From: Gammaproteobacteria bacterium | GTDB lineage: Bacteria; Pseudomonadota; Gammaproteobacteria; Steroidobacterales; Steroidobacteraceae | Direction: 5' to 3' | Assembly: GCA_028293725.1 (NCBI GenBank) | Contig: JAQGOE010000123.1 | Coordinates: 1 to 55,858, forward strand | DNA: 55,858 bases | In this document: one piece after another, positions 8,298 through 17,291 of the stretch | Layout of the letters: every line of letters starts with the position of its first letter | Numbering within the stretch: position 1 is the first letter of the stretch | Notes under the pieces: model-generated | What the model saw: only the letters and a program-made list of their open reading frames with translations | Database searches by the model: none | Told to the model about the DNA's origin: nothing | Translations under genes and position numbers: made by a program

Positions 8298-8717
8298 TCA
8301 GCCGTGATCCGCGGCGGGAGCCGACTCGCCACCGGTGCCCGGGTCGCCGGCGCCACCGAGTGTCCGGCCGTCGGACAGCGTGATCCCCAGGTACCAGCCT
8401 CCCGGCCTGCCGTCGCGCAGTGGATTGACGGTAACGGTGACCTTGTCACCCGCCTTGATGGTGGTGCGCTTCCAACCCGCACGCACCAGGTTGTTGGGTC
8501 CGTTCATCTCAATGGACCACGTCTCGGTCTTGCCGTCGTCGCCGAGCACGTCGACCTTGAAGGAGGCGTGTGGATTCGTCCATTGAAACTCGGTGACCGT
8601 ACCGGTGATCTTCATTTCCCGGGTCCGGTCGAACATCGCCCCGGAATGGTGCACGTAGGCCGGCGTCGACAGCGCCAGCATGAGAACGGTGAGCGCTACA
8701 ACAGCTGCGGATCGCAT
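8298..8717 (-). CDS. DUF6152-like periplasmic protein, copy 2
   Basis: 139 residues from the ATG at 8717, which has AGGAG 7 nt upstream; the longer frame start at 8735 (GTG) lies before that site. Signal peptide (AVVALTVLMLALSTPAYV), then the family motif HHSGAMFDRTREMKITG, EFQWTNPHA, the NGPNNL...GW block, IKAGDKVTVTVNPLRDG and a Gly-rich end. The paired His straight after the cleavage site and the WTNPH histidine are candidate metal ligands, because an exposed N-terminal His can bind copper; this is inference. The predicted fold is a small beta-barrel. It sits 20 nt before the next gene. Confidence 0.82.
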   Translation of the reverse strand: MRSAAVVALTVLMLALSTPAYVHHSGAMFDRTREMKITGTVTEFQWTNPHASFKVDVLGDDGKTETWSIEMNGPNNLVRAGWKRTTIKAGDKVTVTVNPLRDGRPGGWYLGITLSDGRTLGGAGDPGTGGESAPAADHG

Positions 8718-8738
8718 CTGGAAACTCCTGGCCACGGG

Positions 8739-9188
8739 TCAGTGCGCCGACGGAACGTTGATCGGACCGCCGCGGGCGCGGGTCGGGTCTCCGAGCACCG
8801 ACCCGTCCGGCAGCGTGATGGACACGAACAAACCGCCCTTCGAGCCATCCTTGAGCGGATTCAGCACCAGCGTCACCTGGTCGCCGGGCTTCACGCTCGT
8901 GGACTTCCAACCCTGGCGCTTGAGATTGTTCGGGCTGTTCAACTCCACCTGCCACGAGTCGTTGATGCCGTTGGCACCGGGCACATCGAGGTGGATCCAG
9001 GCGTGGGGATTGGTCCACTGAAACTCGTGCACCGTACCCTTCAGGGTGACCTGTTGAGTCTGATCGAACATGGCGAACGAATGATGGGCTTCGGTCCTCG
9101 TCGCCAACATCGAGATTGTCGCCACGGCCAGGGCCATCGCCAGGGTCACGAGTGTCCGTGTTCCGACTCTCATAACTTGTCGTCTCAT
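8739..9188 (-). CDS. DUF6152-like periplasmic protein, copy 1
   Basis: 149 residues from the ATG at 9188 (18 nt after the previous stop); an ATG at 9173 is equally possible as neither has a strong ribosome-binding site. Signal peptide (TLVTLAMALAVATISM), then HHSFAMFDQTQQVTLKG, EFQWTNPHAW, NSPNNLKRQGW, VKPGDQVTLVLNPLKDG and SITLPDG. It is clearly a duplicate of the following gene at 8298, about half identical by eye. A third, broken copy lies at 5978-6420. No member of this family that I know has an assigned activity. Confidence 0.82.
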   Translation of the reverse strand: MRRQVMRVGTRTLVTLAMALAVATISMLATRTEAHHSFAMFDQTQQVTLKGTVHEFQWTNPHAWIHLDVPGANGINDSWQVELNSPNNLKRQGWKSTSVKPGDQVTLVLNPLKDGSKGGLFVSITLPDGSVLGDPTRARGGPINVPSAH

Positions 9189-9205
9189 GGTGTGTGGCCC
9201 GCGAG

Positions 9206-10057
9206 TTATTTCGCGCCCGTGCCCGAAGGCTGGGTACTGGGCAGATGCTCGTTCAGATTTGGCAGGCACTCGACTTCCGGGATGTCGCTGTAGTCCATCC
9301 GCGTCCAGCGATGAGTGCTGTGCCACTCGCCTTTCCAGTTCTTGGGGTCCGTCATGATGGTCTCGATCTCGAGCGTAGTGCCCTTGTCGAGCAGCCGGAT
9401 CTTCTCCACCATCGCGAGCTCGTCGCTGATGGGAATGCCCATGTCGATCCAATGCTGGTTGGGCTCGAAGTATTTCGTGTCCACCACGAGGGTGCTGCCT
9501 TCCCAGTGACCGATCGATTCGCCGTTGTAGGTCGATATCGCAATGTCGGGATCGGTATGCGGGCGGCCGTCCAGATAAATGATCCGCAGACTGTTGGTGA
9601 AGCCGAACATCATATAGATGACCGTCGGCATCTGCACCATGCTGATCGGCCAGACACGGGTCATGATCATAGGCATGCCCGCGGGATAGCACTGCCCGAT
9701 GCTATCGCGGTAAGGCCGACCCGCCTTGCGCGCCTCCGCGGCCTCCTTCAGCGCGGTCTGCCCCGGCTCGAGGAACTCCGGATACGGCGGACCGTACATG
9801 AAGTCAGCGAAGGCGCGCCGCAGATCGACAAACCAGGTGCCGGTGAGATTGAAGCCCGGCTTGGGCCGGTGCTTGGTGAGATTTTGCGGCGCGAGGGCGC
9901 CGTAATAACCATCGTGCTTGTGGGACAGCTCGTCGATGCGCTCCTGCGTGAGGCCGGGCCGCGGCGCCTGCTGCGCGCAAGCCAGAACAGCCACCAACGC
10001 AAGCCCTGCTCCGAATGCGATCTGCCGGCACGTACGATTCATCATTTCTGTTCTCAT
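9206..10057 (-). CDS. Secreted conserved protein of unknown function (GHWEG family), copy 1
   Basis: 283 residues. The start at 10057 overlaps the preceding stop as ATGA, indicating coupling to the SnoaL-hydrolase gene; a second Met (MMNRT) could serve instead. A signal peptide ends near LACAQQ. The mature part opens with a family-typical segment (SHKHDGYYGALAPQNLT), then FNLTGTWFVDL and the block DGRPHTDPDI...ESIGHWEGSTLVVDT shared with the gene at 7492. Charged and aromatic conserved residues suggest an enzyme or binding protein of the periplasm, but no known catalytic motif can be named. Confidence 0.72.
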   Translation of the reverse strand: MRTEMMNRTCRQIAFGAGLALVAVLACAQQAPRPGLTQERIDELSHKHDGYYGALAPQNLTKHRPKPGFNLTGTWFVDLRRAFADFMYGPPYPEFLEPGQTALKEAAEARKAGRPYRDSIGQCYPAGMPMIMTRVWPISMVQMPTVIYMMFGFTNSLRIIYLDGRPHTDPDIAISTYNGESIGHWEGSTLVVDTKYFEPNQHWIDMGIPISDELAMVEKIRLLDKGTTLEIETIMTDPKNWKGEWHSTHRWTRMDYSDIPEVECLPNLNEHLPSTQPSGTGAK

Positions 10058-13002
10058 GGGCTGCGAATGAAATCCAACACTGGCGCGGAGAGCGACTCAT
10101 CACCGGTACCGACGGCATAGGTTTCCGACAGATGAGAATGCCCGGCGAGCCGGACGCTGCGCACCGGCCTGCCCCCTTGCGCCCGCGCTTCGATCAGCCG
10201 CCGGGCATCGACCTGGAAAAGGTCGGGATCGAGCTCTGCGTAAGTGACCAGCAGCGGAGTTGATGTCTTCAGCAATCCTGGCAGCGATGAGCGGGCCGGA
10301 TACTGCGAGATGTCCTCACCATAGTAGTCCTTCCACACCGATACCTTATCCCCGAGCTCGTAAAAGCCGGAAGTCAGGATGGCACCCGCGACGCCCGAAT
10401 CCGCACCCGTGTTCGCCTGGTGGGCGAGATAGTCCGCGACGTGAGCGGCGCCAGAGGAATGGCCCCACAGGAAAATCCTTCCGGGATCACCTCCGTATTC
10501 AGCTACGTGCGCCTTCAGCCACGCCGTCAACAGAGTCAAATCCTCGATTCCCGCCGGCCATTGATACTGCGGCGCCAACCGGTAGTTGATGGTAACGCCC
10601 ATCAGGCCATGGTTCGCCGCCCAGAGGCCGACATTGTCATAAAACGGAGAGCCCGGAGTGTGCTTGGCACCGCGAGTGAAGCCTCCCCCGTGGATAAAGA
10701 CCACAACGGGCCGCCCGGCTCCCCCGGATGACGTAAACACATCGAGCACCTGGCGCTCATGGGGTCCATAGGCAATGTCACGGACGAGGGTGACGCCCCC
10801 GTAGGGCTCCGTGGGTTGCAGAGGCGCATAGAGAGGCGCCGTTTTCTGACCGTCCACTTTCGGACCGATGTCACGCAGCGCTGCCGCGATTCCCGCCGGC
10901 ATACCGGCGGGCGGCGCACCGCTCGGCGGCATGCTACCCGTGACCGGGTTTGGATAGTGGAAGGGGATATCGTAAACGACAGGAAACATCGCGAACACCA
11001 TTGTCGGCGGAGCATCCGGCGGCATCTCGGTACTGGGCCCCGGCATGGTGGAGCTCGCATTCTTCGCCCAACCGCCTTCATAGCCCGCGGTGAGCGTGTT
11101 GTAGGCGTGAGTCGACTTGAAGCGCCATACCCCATCTTCCTTGACCGCTTCGTTCTCATACACCGCCGCGCCAATCGAGGCGCGCGGCCCAAAACTCATC
11201 TGCTGCAACAACCGCACGCGGATTTTCGCGCTCTGTCCGTCGTCGGCCACATCGATGACCGGCTGCAGTTGCAGGTGGTTACCGAGTCGCCCCGCGACCG
11301 GACCCTCCGTGCCGCGACCGAAGACCTTTAGGAGAAAGGCACGCACGTGGTCTTGGCCCTCGTAGACGCCGCGTTGCGCCAGCTCCATCGAGCCATCGTG
11401 CGCAAACAGGTCAGAAAGATCGTTCCAGAGATTCTTGTCCAGGTAGTAACCGTAGGCGCTCTCTAGATTCTCGATTTCTTCGTAATCCTTTACCCGCCCG
11501 ATCCGCATCTCGGTCTCGCCCAGCAGTTGCTCGAAGTCGCCGACCCGTGGTGCGGTGGCCGCCCTGCGCTTCGGCATCAGTGCAGCGGCGGCGTGCTGTT
11601 TGTCAGGCCCACCCACGGTAGGATAGTGAGGCGCCTCGCCCGTCACCGGATTGCGATAGTGATACGGCGGCACGTAGGGCTTCGGGTACACCTCGTAGAT
11701 CTCCGTGGGTCCCCGATCCGGAGGCAATGTTGTACTGGGCCCTGGAGCCGGTTGAGCGTTCTTCGCCCATCCCTGGTCGTAATCGGTGATTACGGTCGGA
11801 TAGAAATGCACCGACTTGAACTTCCAGGTGCCGTGATCCTTCACGAAGGTGTTCTCGTAGACTCCCTCGCTCCAGGCGCCCTGCTTTTGATACACGCCCG
11901 TCATCGCCAACTCCCGGCTGCGGCAATAGGCGGTCAAGCCGTCGGGTGCGACATCCACGAGCGTCTGTAACTGGAGGTGGTCGTTCAACTGTCCGGTGCT
12001 CAGGCCTTGTGGGCCCAGCAAATCGAGCGACTTGCGTACTCGCGACTTACCGACGTACATGCCACCCAACCCGATTTCGATCGTGCCGTCGGCTGCGAAC
12101 AAATCGGCAACCTGGTCCCACATGGCGCGATCGATGTAGTAGCCGTAAATGCGTTGCAGGTTTTCAATCTTCTGCTCGTCTTGCAAAAGCGTCGCACGAC
12201 GCGCGACATCCGCAAGCCGTGTGCGAGCGTCGCCGTGCCCAGCATGCTCCCCAGAAATCGTCCATGCGCTGGCAGAGGCAGTCGTACCCGGGTTGGAGTA
12301 ATGAAACGGCGCTATACAAGCCGCCGGAAATCCATCGCAGTCCATCTTCCGCTCACGATCCGGCGGATACGGAAGCGCTCGCCGCGCGGGGCCGGCAGCA
12401 GGTCGCGGCGTCGCAGGAGCGACCCAACCCGTCTGGTACGGCGCGCCGAAGCCGGAGTAGTAATCCAGAGTTTGAATCTTCCAGACGCCGTGGTCCTTCC
12501 GATAACCGATCTCATAAACGCCCTCGGCCCACAGGGCGTTACCGCCGTAGCTGCCGATCATGGCGAGCGCGCGCCAGCGGCCTTGCGCCGTACGGCCACC
12601 GGGCCCGAGATGAACCACCGGCTGGATGTTCATGTGGTTGTACAACCGTCCCGGTCCCAGGCCGAGCTCGCCCATCTTGACGGCACCGACGTTCAGATAC
12701 AGATGCCGACGAATGCTTTCCCGGCCGACAAACACCCCGGCCGGATAGTTGGCCACGGCGTCGTCGGTAAAGAGAACTGACAGGTCCTCCCACATTCCCT
12801 TGTCGAGGTAATAGCCGTAGGCACGCTGCAGCTTCTTGATCGCCAGCAGATCCTCGGCGGCAGCTACCCCGGCCTCCAGCCGCTCGAGGCGCTGTTGCAG
12901 TTCCGGCGAGACCGCGGCGGACGCTCGAGCCACTTCCATCACACAGGACAGGGCCGTGACCGCGCCAAGCGCCGCCAAAGCCGCCGCAAATCGAAATCGC
13001 AT
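10054..13002 (-). CDS. Triple SnoaL-like domain protein fused to an HSL/BD-FAE-type alpha/beta hydrolase
   Basis: 982 residues from the ATG at 13002, which has GAGGGGG upstream; a longer frame to 13053 lacks a signal peptide start. Residues 1-28 are a signal peptide. Three homologous SnoaL-like (NTF2-fold) units follow at about 50-190, 272-410 and 505-640, each with a LQ/LE..YGYYLDK helix, a YVG or YEGQ strand, a NHLQLQ/NHMNIQP strand and a VYE...KDHG.WK end. Each unit closes with a Pro-rich linker ending in PFHY.NP. The C-terminal part (about 735-982) is an esterase: oxyanion motif HGGG at 771-774, GHSSG with Ser849, Asp925 and His957. The hydrolase should cleave an ester. The NTF2-fold units may bind or isomerise a small hydrophobic compound. 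It is coupled to the next gene by an ATGA overlap. Confidence 0.88.
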   Translation of the reverse strand: MRFRFAAALAALGAVTALSCVMEVARASAAVSPELQQRLERLEAGVAAAEDLLAIKKLQRAYGYYLDKGMWEDLSVLFTDDAVANYPAGVFVGRESIRRHLYLNVGAVKMGELGLGPGRLYNHMNIQPVVHLGPGGRTAQGRWRALAMIGSYGGNALWAEGVYEIGYRKDHGVWKIQTLDYYSGFGAPYQTGWVAPATPRPAAGPARRALPYPPDRERKMDCDGFPAACIAPFHYSNPGTTASASAWTISGEHAGHGDARTRLADVARRATLLQDEQKIENLQRIYGYYIDRAMWDQVADLFAADGTIEIGLGGMYVGKSRVRKSLDLLGPQGLSTGQLNDHLQLQTLVDVAPDGLTAYCRSRELAMTGVYQKQGAWSEGVYENTFVKDHGTWKFKSVHFYPTVITDYDQGWAKNAQPAPGPSTTLPPDRGPTEIYEVYPKPYVPPYHYRNPVTGEAPHYPTVGGPDKQHAAAALMPKRRAATAPRVGDFEQLLGETEMRIGRVKDYEEIENLESAYGYYLDKNLWNDLSDLFAHDGSMELAQRGVYEGQDHVRAFLLKVFGRGTEGPVAGRLGNHLQLQPVIDVADDGQSAKIRVRLLQQMSFGPRASIGAAVYENEAVKEDGVWRFKSTHAYNTLTAGYEGGWAKNASSTMPGPSTEMPPDAPPTMVFAMFPVVYDIPFHYPNPVTGSMPPSGAPPAGMPAGIAAALRDIGPKVDGQKTAPLYAPLQPTEPYGGVTLVRDIAYGPHERQVLDVFTSSGGAGRPVVVFIHGGGFTRGAKHTPGSPFYDNVGLWAANHGLMGVTINYRLAPQYQWPAGIEDLTLLTAWLKAHVAEYGGDPGRIFLWGHSSGAAHVADYLAHQANTGADSGVAGAILTSGFYELGDKVSVWKDYYGEDISQYPARSSLPGLLKTSTPLLVTYAELDPDLFQVDARRLIEARAQGGRPVRSVRLAGHSHLSETYAVGTGDESLSAPVLDFIRSP

Positions 13003-13040
13003 GAATCCCCCTCGCTGTTGTCCGCGAACGATGTAGGAGC

Positions 13041-13316
13041 CTAGCTCACCCACATCCGGTCGATGAGATCGGCCTTCTCCCGCGAGACGGTCTCAGTTTG
13101 CGAGCACGCGTGAGGAATCGGATGAGAGTACCGTGGCCAGTGCCCCCACATGTCGTCCACATGCCGGAATTCGTCGCACTCGGGCAACGCACCTGCCGTT
13201 CGCGCCTGGGGCGCGCGTTCGGACACCAGCGGCAGGACACCGGACGCGATCACGACACCTGCGGTCAGGCTTGCCTGGCCAAGGAATGTCCGGCGGTCGA
13301 CTGACTTCGAAGTCAT
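13041..13316 (-). CDS. Small Tat-exported protein of unknown function
   Basis: 91 residues. The N-terminus is a strong Tat signal (DRRTFLGQASLTAGVVIASG). Only about 60 residues remain after cleavage. They contain CDEFRHVDDMWGHWPRYSHP and a second Cys near HACSQTE, so two Cys and four His are available for metal or disulfide bonding. The start at 13316 overlaps the oxygenase stop as ATGA. Its size and position resemble small Tat-exported partner subunits of periplasmic oxidoreductases, so it may be a chaperone or subunit of the neighbouring oxygenase; that is inference. I do not recognise the family. Confidence 0.65.
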   Translation of the reverse strand: MTSKSVDRRTFLGQASLTAGVVIASGVLPLVSERAPQARTAGALPECDEFRHVDDMWGHWPRYSHPIPHACSQTETVSREKADLIDRMWVS

Positions 13317-14764
13317 ACGAGTGCGTCCTTGATGGGTGGTAGAGAAGACTGGGGAAACCAGTTCGTATGCGTCCCACTGCGAAGTCTGAAGGGCAGCTTC
13401 ACTGTTGCGATCACGCCATCCTCGAGCCGCTGCGCATCCGCGATGATGAGATCAGAAGTCATCGACTCGTAATTGCTCGCGATCGCCATCACGTAACCGT
13501 CGCCCTCCTCCTTGGCGCCATTGCGCGGCACGAAGCAACTCTCCTGCAAACTCACCACCGGCTCGATCGGACACTGCTTGATCTCGCCGGTCCTGACATC
13601 CAGGCGCTGGAGGACGTTCGACGTGAAAGGACCCATTCGAGCCATCGCGGGCGCGCGTTGTGTGTCCGGCAGTTTGCCAGGGTCGCGGCTGCTGAGGAAA
13701 GCATAGCGATAGTCGAGCGACAGAAACCGATCGTCCATGCGGGGTAAGAACCCGGGTGTCGTCGAAACTACCTCTTCTTCGAAACTGTCCTTCCTGGACT
13801 TGAGGTCGAAAGTCCAGCGCCGGATCTGCGAGGGGTCGCGCTCGCCGCTCGAGGTGGGCAACTCCAGCGTGACCTTGCTGCCGCGGTCGGTTGCATTCAG
13901 GAAATGCAGCGTATTGCGCGCCGGTCCTTTGTACCAGCGCACGTCCTTCGCCTCGCCGTCGCGTGGCAGAATTCCGATCATAGTCGGCAGGCTCCCATCC
14001 CACTCCCACATGGGCTCGCCTTTTTTCAGCCGCTCGAGGCTCGTCGTGCGCGCTATCACGGGGATCACGACATGCTTCTGCGTGATGGCGATGTCATGAA
14101 TGATCCCGAGGTACGGCGACGTCAACCAGACCTCTTTGACGACCTCGCCTTGCGGATTCATAGTGTAGACCGCGATGTCCTTCGTCAGGTCGCCCTTCGC
14201 CTGGTAACCATAAGCAATCATCTCGCCCGTGCGAGGATCGATCTTAGGGTGGGCGGACATGGTCTTCGCGGTGTACTTGCCGTTGAAGTCCCAGTCACCG
14301 AGAGTCTCGAGGGTATGCGGATCCACGCTGTAGGGCAGTGAATCCTCCTTCAAGGCAAACAACTTGCCGCCATGCCAATAGATGTGGGTGTTAGCCGCGG
14401 AGCGATTTATGTTCGCGACGCTGGGATCGTCTGTGAAGCGGTTTCGATAAACCCCGTATAGCCGCCGCCGCGCCTGGCGCTCGGCCATGAGACGCGCGGT
14501 CTTGACGTAGCGGCTCTTGTAGTCCACCGAGCCGTTCGCGAAGCGGAGCCGGCTGATGTGCCCGTCGCCGTTGAAACCCGTCATCCATTCGTTCGCCGGC
14601 GGCCGGTACTCGAAGTCGCACTGCATGCGGTAGAACGTCCCTTCGATGTCCGTCGGGACCTTGCCCCAGACCTCACAATCGTACACGTCACCTTCGAACC
14701 GGGTCGGGCTGTTGAAGCCCGGCGGAAACATCGGATGCCCTCTGAAATCGACTGCCATGGCCAC
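13313..14764 (-). CDS. Carotenoid/lignostilbene-type cleavage oxygenase (RPE65 family)
   Basis: 483 residues, the usual family length. All four iron-ligand histidines of this seven-bladed propeller family can be seen: His172 (SAHPKIDP), His223 (IIHDIAIT), His287 (NTLHFLN) and His466 (GTHTNWF). The N-terminal GTFYRMQCDFEYRPP and NGDGHISRL motifs are also typical. These enzymes split a C=C double bond of carotenoids, apocarotenoids or stilbenes with dioxygen. Lys139 in LKEDSLPYSVDP resembles the Lys that binds the phenol of lignostilbene substrates, which would favour an aromatic substrate; that is inference. No signal peptide is visible, so it should be cytoplasmic. It begins 7 nt after the TonB receptor stop. 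Confidence 0.92.
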   Translation of the reverse strand: MAMAVDFRGHPMFPPGFNSPTRFEGDVYDCEVWGKVPTDIEGTFYRMQCDFEYRPPANEWMTGFNGDGHISRLRFANGSVDYKSRYVKTARLMAERQARRRLYGVYRNRFTDDPSVANINRSAANTHIYWHGGKLFALKEDSLPYSVDPHTLETLGDWDFNGKYTAKTMSAHPKIDPRTGEMIAYGYQAKGDLTKDIAVYTMNPQGEVVKEVWLTSPYLGIIHDIAITQKHVVIPVIARTTSLERLKKGEPMWEWDGSLPTMIGILPRDGEAKDVRWYKGPARNTLHFLNATDRGSKVTLELPTSSGERDPSQIRRWTFDLKSRKDSFEEEVVSTTPGFLPRMDDRFLSLDYRYAFLSSRDPGKLPDTQRAPAMARMGPFTSNVLQRLDVRTGEIKQCPIEPVVSLQESCFVPRNGAKEEGDGYVMAIASNYESMTSDLIIADAQRLEDGVIATVKLPFRLRSGTHTNWFPQSSLPPIKDALV

Positions 14765-14771
14765 TCTCCTC

Positions 14772-17291
14772 CTAGAACTCTTTCTTGAACGTCACCAGCC
14801 ACTCCCGTGGCATTCCCGGCGTGCCCACACGGCCGGACGCCGGCACATAACCCGTGCCCGTGGGACTGGCCACGGTTGCCGAGCCCAGCTGCTGCCAGTA
14901 GAACTTGTTGAAAATGTTCGTGCCCGCGAACGACAGCTCCCATTTACCGTTCGGTGGACTGTACGTCATCCGGGCATTAAACAGGCTGTAACCCGGAACG
15001 ATCCAGTCCGGACTCAACTGCGGCTTGTTGAGCGGGCCGTTCGTCTGGTAGGACTGGTAGAACCAGTCGAGACGCGGCGTGATCGTGCCCGCCGCACCGA
15101 GGACGATCCCGTACTGTGCGCCCGCGCTCATGTTCCATTCAGGCTGCTGCTTCACGGAAGGGTCCACGTAGGAAGGATCCGTGGGTTTGGTTGCTTTGCT
15201 GCGGAACCGGTTGAATCCTACCGAGGAATTCAGAGCGAGCCGCTCTATTGGGGTCGCGCTCGCCTGGATCTCGAATCCACGTATGTCAGCAGGGGCGGCC
15301 GTATACACGAACCATGGGGAAATGCCCGGAGTGCCCTGCAGCGGCGTCCCCGCCGGGCACAGGCCGCCGTTTAACTGGTAGGGCGTCCCCGCATTTGGAT
15401 CCGACGCCAGATTGCACTGCGATGCCAGCACCAGGTTGAGATGCTTCTGATAGTTCATGTAGAACACGGAGGTGTTCACACGCAACCGGTGGTCGAGCAT
15501 CTCGACCTTGGAGCCGATTTCATAATTGATGGCTTGCTCGCCCGGAACCTCCACGAGCTGACCGACGGTGGAGATGCGAGGATTGAACCCCGGCGAGCGG
15601 AATCCGGTAGCCACCGTGCCGTACAACAACACATCCTTGGTGGCCTGAAAATCCACGCTGCCGTTGTAGTCGAAACGCGATGCGCTGATCCCCTTCGGGT
15701 ACGGCACGACGATCTGGTTGTAATGCTGGAACCAATTGGACTTGAGCTCGTCGGTATAGCGAACGCCCGCCGAAAACGACCATTGCTCTGTCAGCTTGTA
15801 GTTGGCGTGGACGAAGGTGGAGCGGTTTTTGTCCGTGTAGTAATCGTTCGCCGTGAAGTTCTGCAGAATTCCGTTGGGGAAAAACGGCAACAGCGGTGCC
15901 GCGAAGGCGTCGAAATTCGTCGGATAGTAATCCCGATCGCGTGAATTGTAGTAGAACAGCCCCGTGGTCCATTCCAGCCGGTCCGCCAGCGAGGTGCCGC
16001 CCAGCTGAAACTCGGCCTGGTACTGCCTGTGCTCCTGCTGGTTGTAGGTCTGCGTGAGCCCGAAGGGCGTCAGGTCACTGTCATTGATCCAGTTCGCCTG
16101 ATAAGTGCGGTACGCCAGGACGACCTTCGCGTGCAGCCTGTCGGTGATGCCGTAGTCCGCCGTCGCTGCTTGTCCCCACGAGGTGAGGAGTTGCCGCGGG
16201 TTGTATTGCTGCCCCGTGACCGCGTCGCCGTAGGTGGCGTAGTTGTCCCAGACGCTCGGCGAGTTGAATCGATTGTCGCAGGTGTAGCAGAGGCCGAACT
16301 TCGGCTGGACCACGGTGTTGTTGTAGTTTTTGTTGAACGTGTCCGTCGGACCGCCGTAACGGCTGAGCAGCGTCTGCAGGGGCGGATCGTCATCCTGCTT
16401 CGAGTAGTCCCCGTCGATATTGATCTCGAGATTGGTGGCGGCCAGCCAGCGCAGCGCCAGCCGGGCCCCCTGGTGATTGTAGCCGCCGAGGGATCCCCGC
16501 GCGCAGCCATTTCCCTGCACCGGGTTCACCGTCATCGGCAGGCTGCCGGAGAGTTGTGGAGTGCCCTGGAGCGCCATCTCGCACGCGAAGTCCAGGTTGT
16601 GGCCGATGCCCTCCTCGCGTCGCGAAACTCCGACGATTCGCGCGAAGAGAGTCTGATCGATGAGCGAGAAGTCTCCGACAGCCTTGAGATCGATCCGCTG
16701 ATGCTGTCCGTAGGTTGCCTCGATGGAGCCCGTGTCATCACCCTTCGGCTTCGTCGATATGAGGCGGATGGCACCGCCCAGGCTGTTCTTGCCGAACAGA
16801 GTCCCCTGTGGCCCATTCAGGACTTCGACGCGCTCGAGGTCCGCAAGGTCCAGCGACGATCCGGTCATTGTGCCGTGGTAGACATCGTCCACGTACACCG
16901 CGACGGCCGGCTCGAACGAGTAGCTGAAATCGATTTGCGTGATGCCCCGCAGGCCGATCGTCTCCGTGGGTCCGTAGTTGCTGACCGGCTGACGGAAGTA
17001 GGCGTTAGGAACCGCCAATCCGAGGTCGTTGACGTTCGTGAACTGACGCTCGTCGAGCTCAACCGAGGAAAGCGCGGTAATGGCGAGCGGCGTCGATTGC
17101 AGATCCTCCGATCTATACCGCGCCGTCACGACGACTTCCTCCAGGCCCCCAGGCTCGGCCTGCTGTGCCCGCGCCGGTACCGTGACGAGCCCAATCGCAC
17201 CAACTGCCGCCACCGCCAGCAGACGCGGCACCCACATACAACGCGACCCGCAGCGGGCCGCGATCCATCCCAATCCCAACTTCCCGGCCAT
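14772..17291 (-). CDS. TonB-dependent outer-membrane receptor, first gene of the oxygenase operon
   Basis: 839 residues. Signal peptide ends at PARAQQ; TonB-box/plug start EEVVVTARYR; plug motifs GLRGI, PAVAVYVDDVYHG and VEVLNGPQGTLFGKNSLGGAI; barrel ends in VTFKKEF with a terminal Phe. The AVYVDDVY...LFGKNS pattern is the FecA/CirA-like subgroup that is abundant in sphingomonads and related degraders and often imports hydrophobic or plant-derived compounds. A purine-rich site (AAGGGGGGAG) precedes the ATG at 17291. Being first in the operon, it probably brings in the substrate of the oxygenase and esterase encoded behind it. Cys pairs in the barrel (CYTCDNR, CNLAS...GLCPAG) suggest loop disulfides. 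Confidence 0.94.
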   Translation of the reverse strand: MAGKLGLGWIAARCGSRCMWVPRLLAVAAVGAIGLVTVPARAQQAEPGGLEEVVVTARYRSEDLQSTPLAITALSSVELDERQFTNVNDLGLAVPNAYFRQPVSNYGPTETIGLRGITQIDFSYSFEPAVAVYVDDVYHGTMTGSSLDLADLERVEVLNGPQGTLFGKNSLGGAIRLISTKPKGDDTGSIEATYGQHQRIDLKAVGDFSLIDQTLFARIVGVSRREEGIGHNLDFACEMALQGTPQLSGSLPMTVNPVQGNGCARGSLGGYNHQGARLALRWLAATNLEINIDGDYSKQDDDPPLQTLLSRYGGPTDTFNKNYNNTVVQPKFGLCYTCDNRFNSPSVWDNYATYGDAVTGQQYNPRQLLTSWGQAATADYGITDRLHAKVVLAYRTYQANWINDSDLTPFGLTQTYNQQEHRQYQAEFQLGGTSLADRLEWTTGLFYYNSRDRDYYPTNFDAFAAPLLPFFPNGILQNFTANDYYTDKNRSTFVHANYKLTEQWSFSAGVRYTDELKSNWFQHYNQIVVPYPKGISASRFDYNGSVDFQATKDVLLYGTVATGFRSPGFNPRISTVGQLVEVPGEQAINYEIGSKVEMLDHRLRVNTSVFYMNYQKHLNLVLASQCNLASDPNAGTPYQLNGGLCPAGTPLQGTPGISPWFVYTAAPADIRGFEIQASATPIERLALNSSVGFNRFRSKATKPTDPSYVDPSVKQQPEWNMSAGAQYGIVLGAAGTITPRLDWFYQSYQTNGPLNKPQLSPDWIVPGYSLFNARMTYSPPNGKWELSFAGTNIFNKFYWQQLGSATVASPTGTGYVPASGRVGTPGMPREWLVTFKKEF

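Noticed and set aside
8739..9692. 317-codon form of the DUF6152-like gene with a start at 9692
   Set aside because: The extra 168 codons overlap the upstream GHWEG gene; a signal peptide begins at 9188 or 9173.
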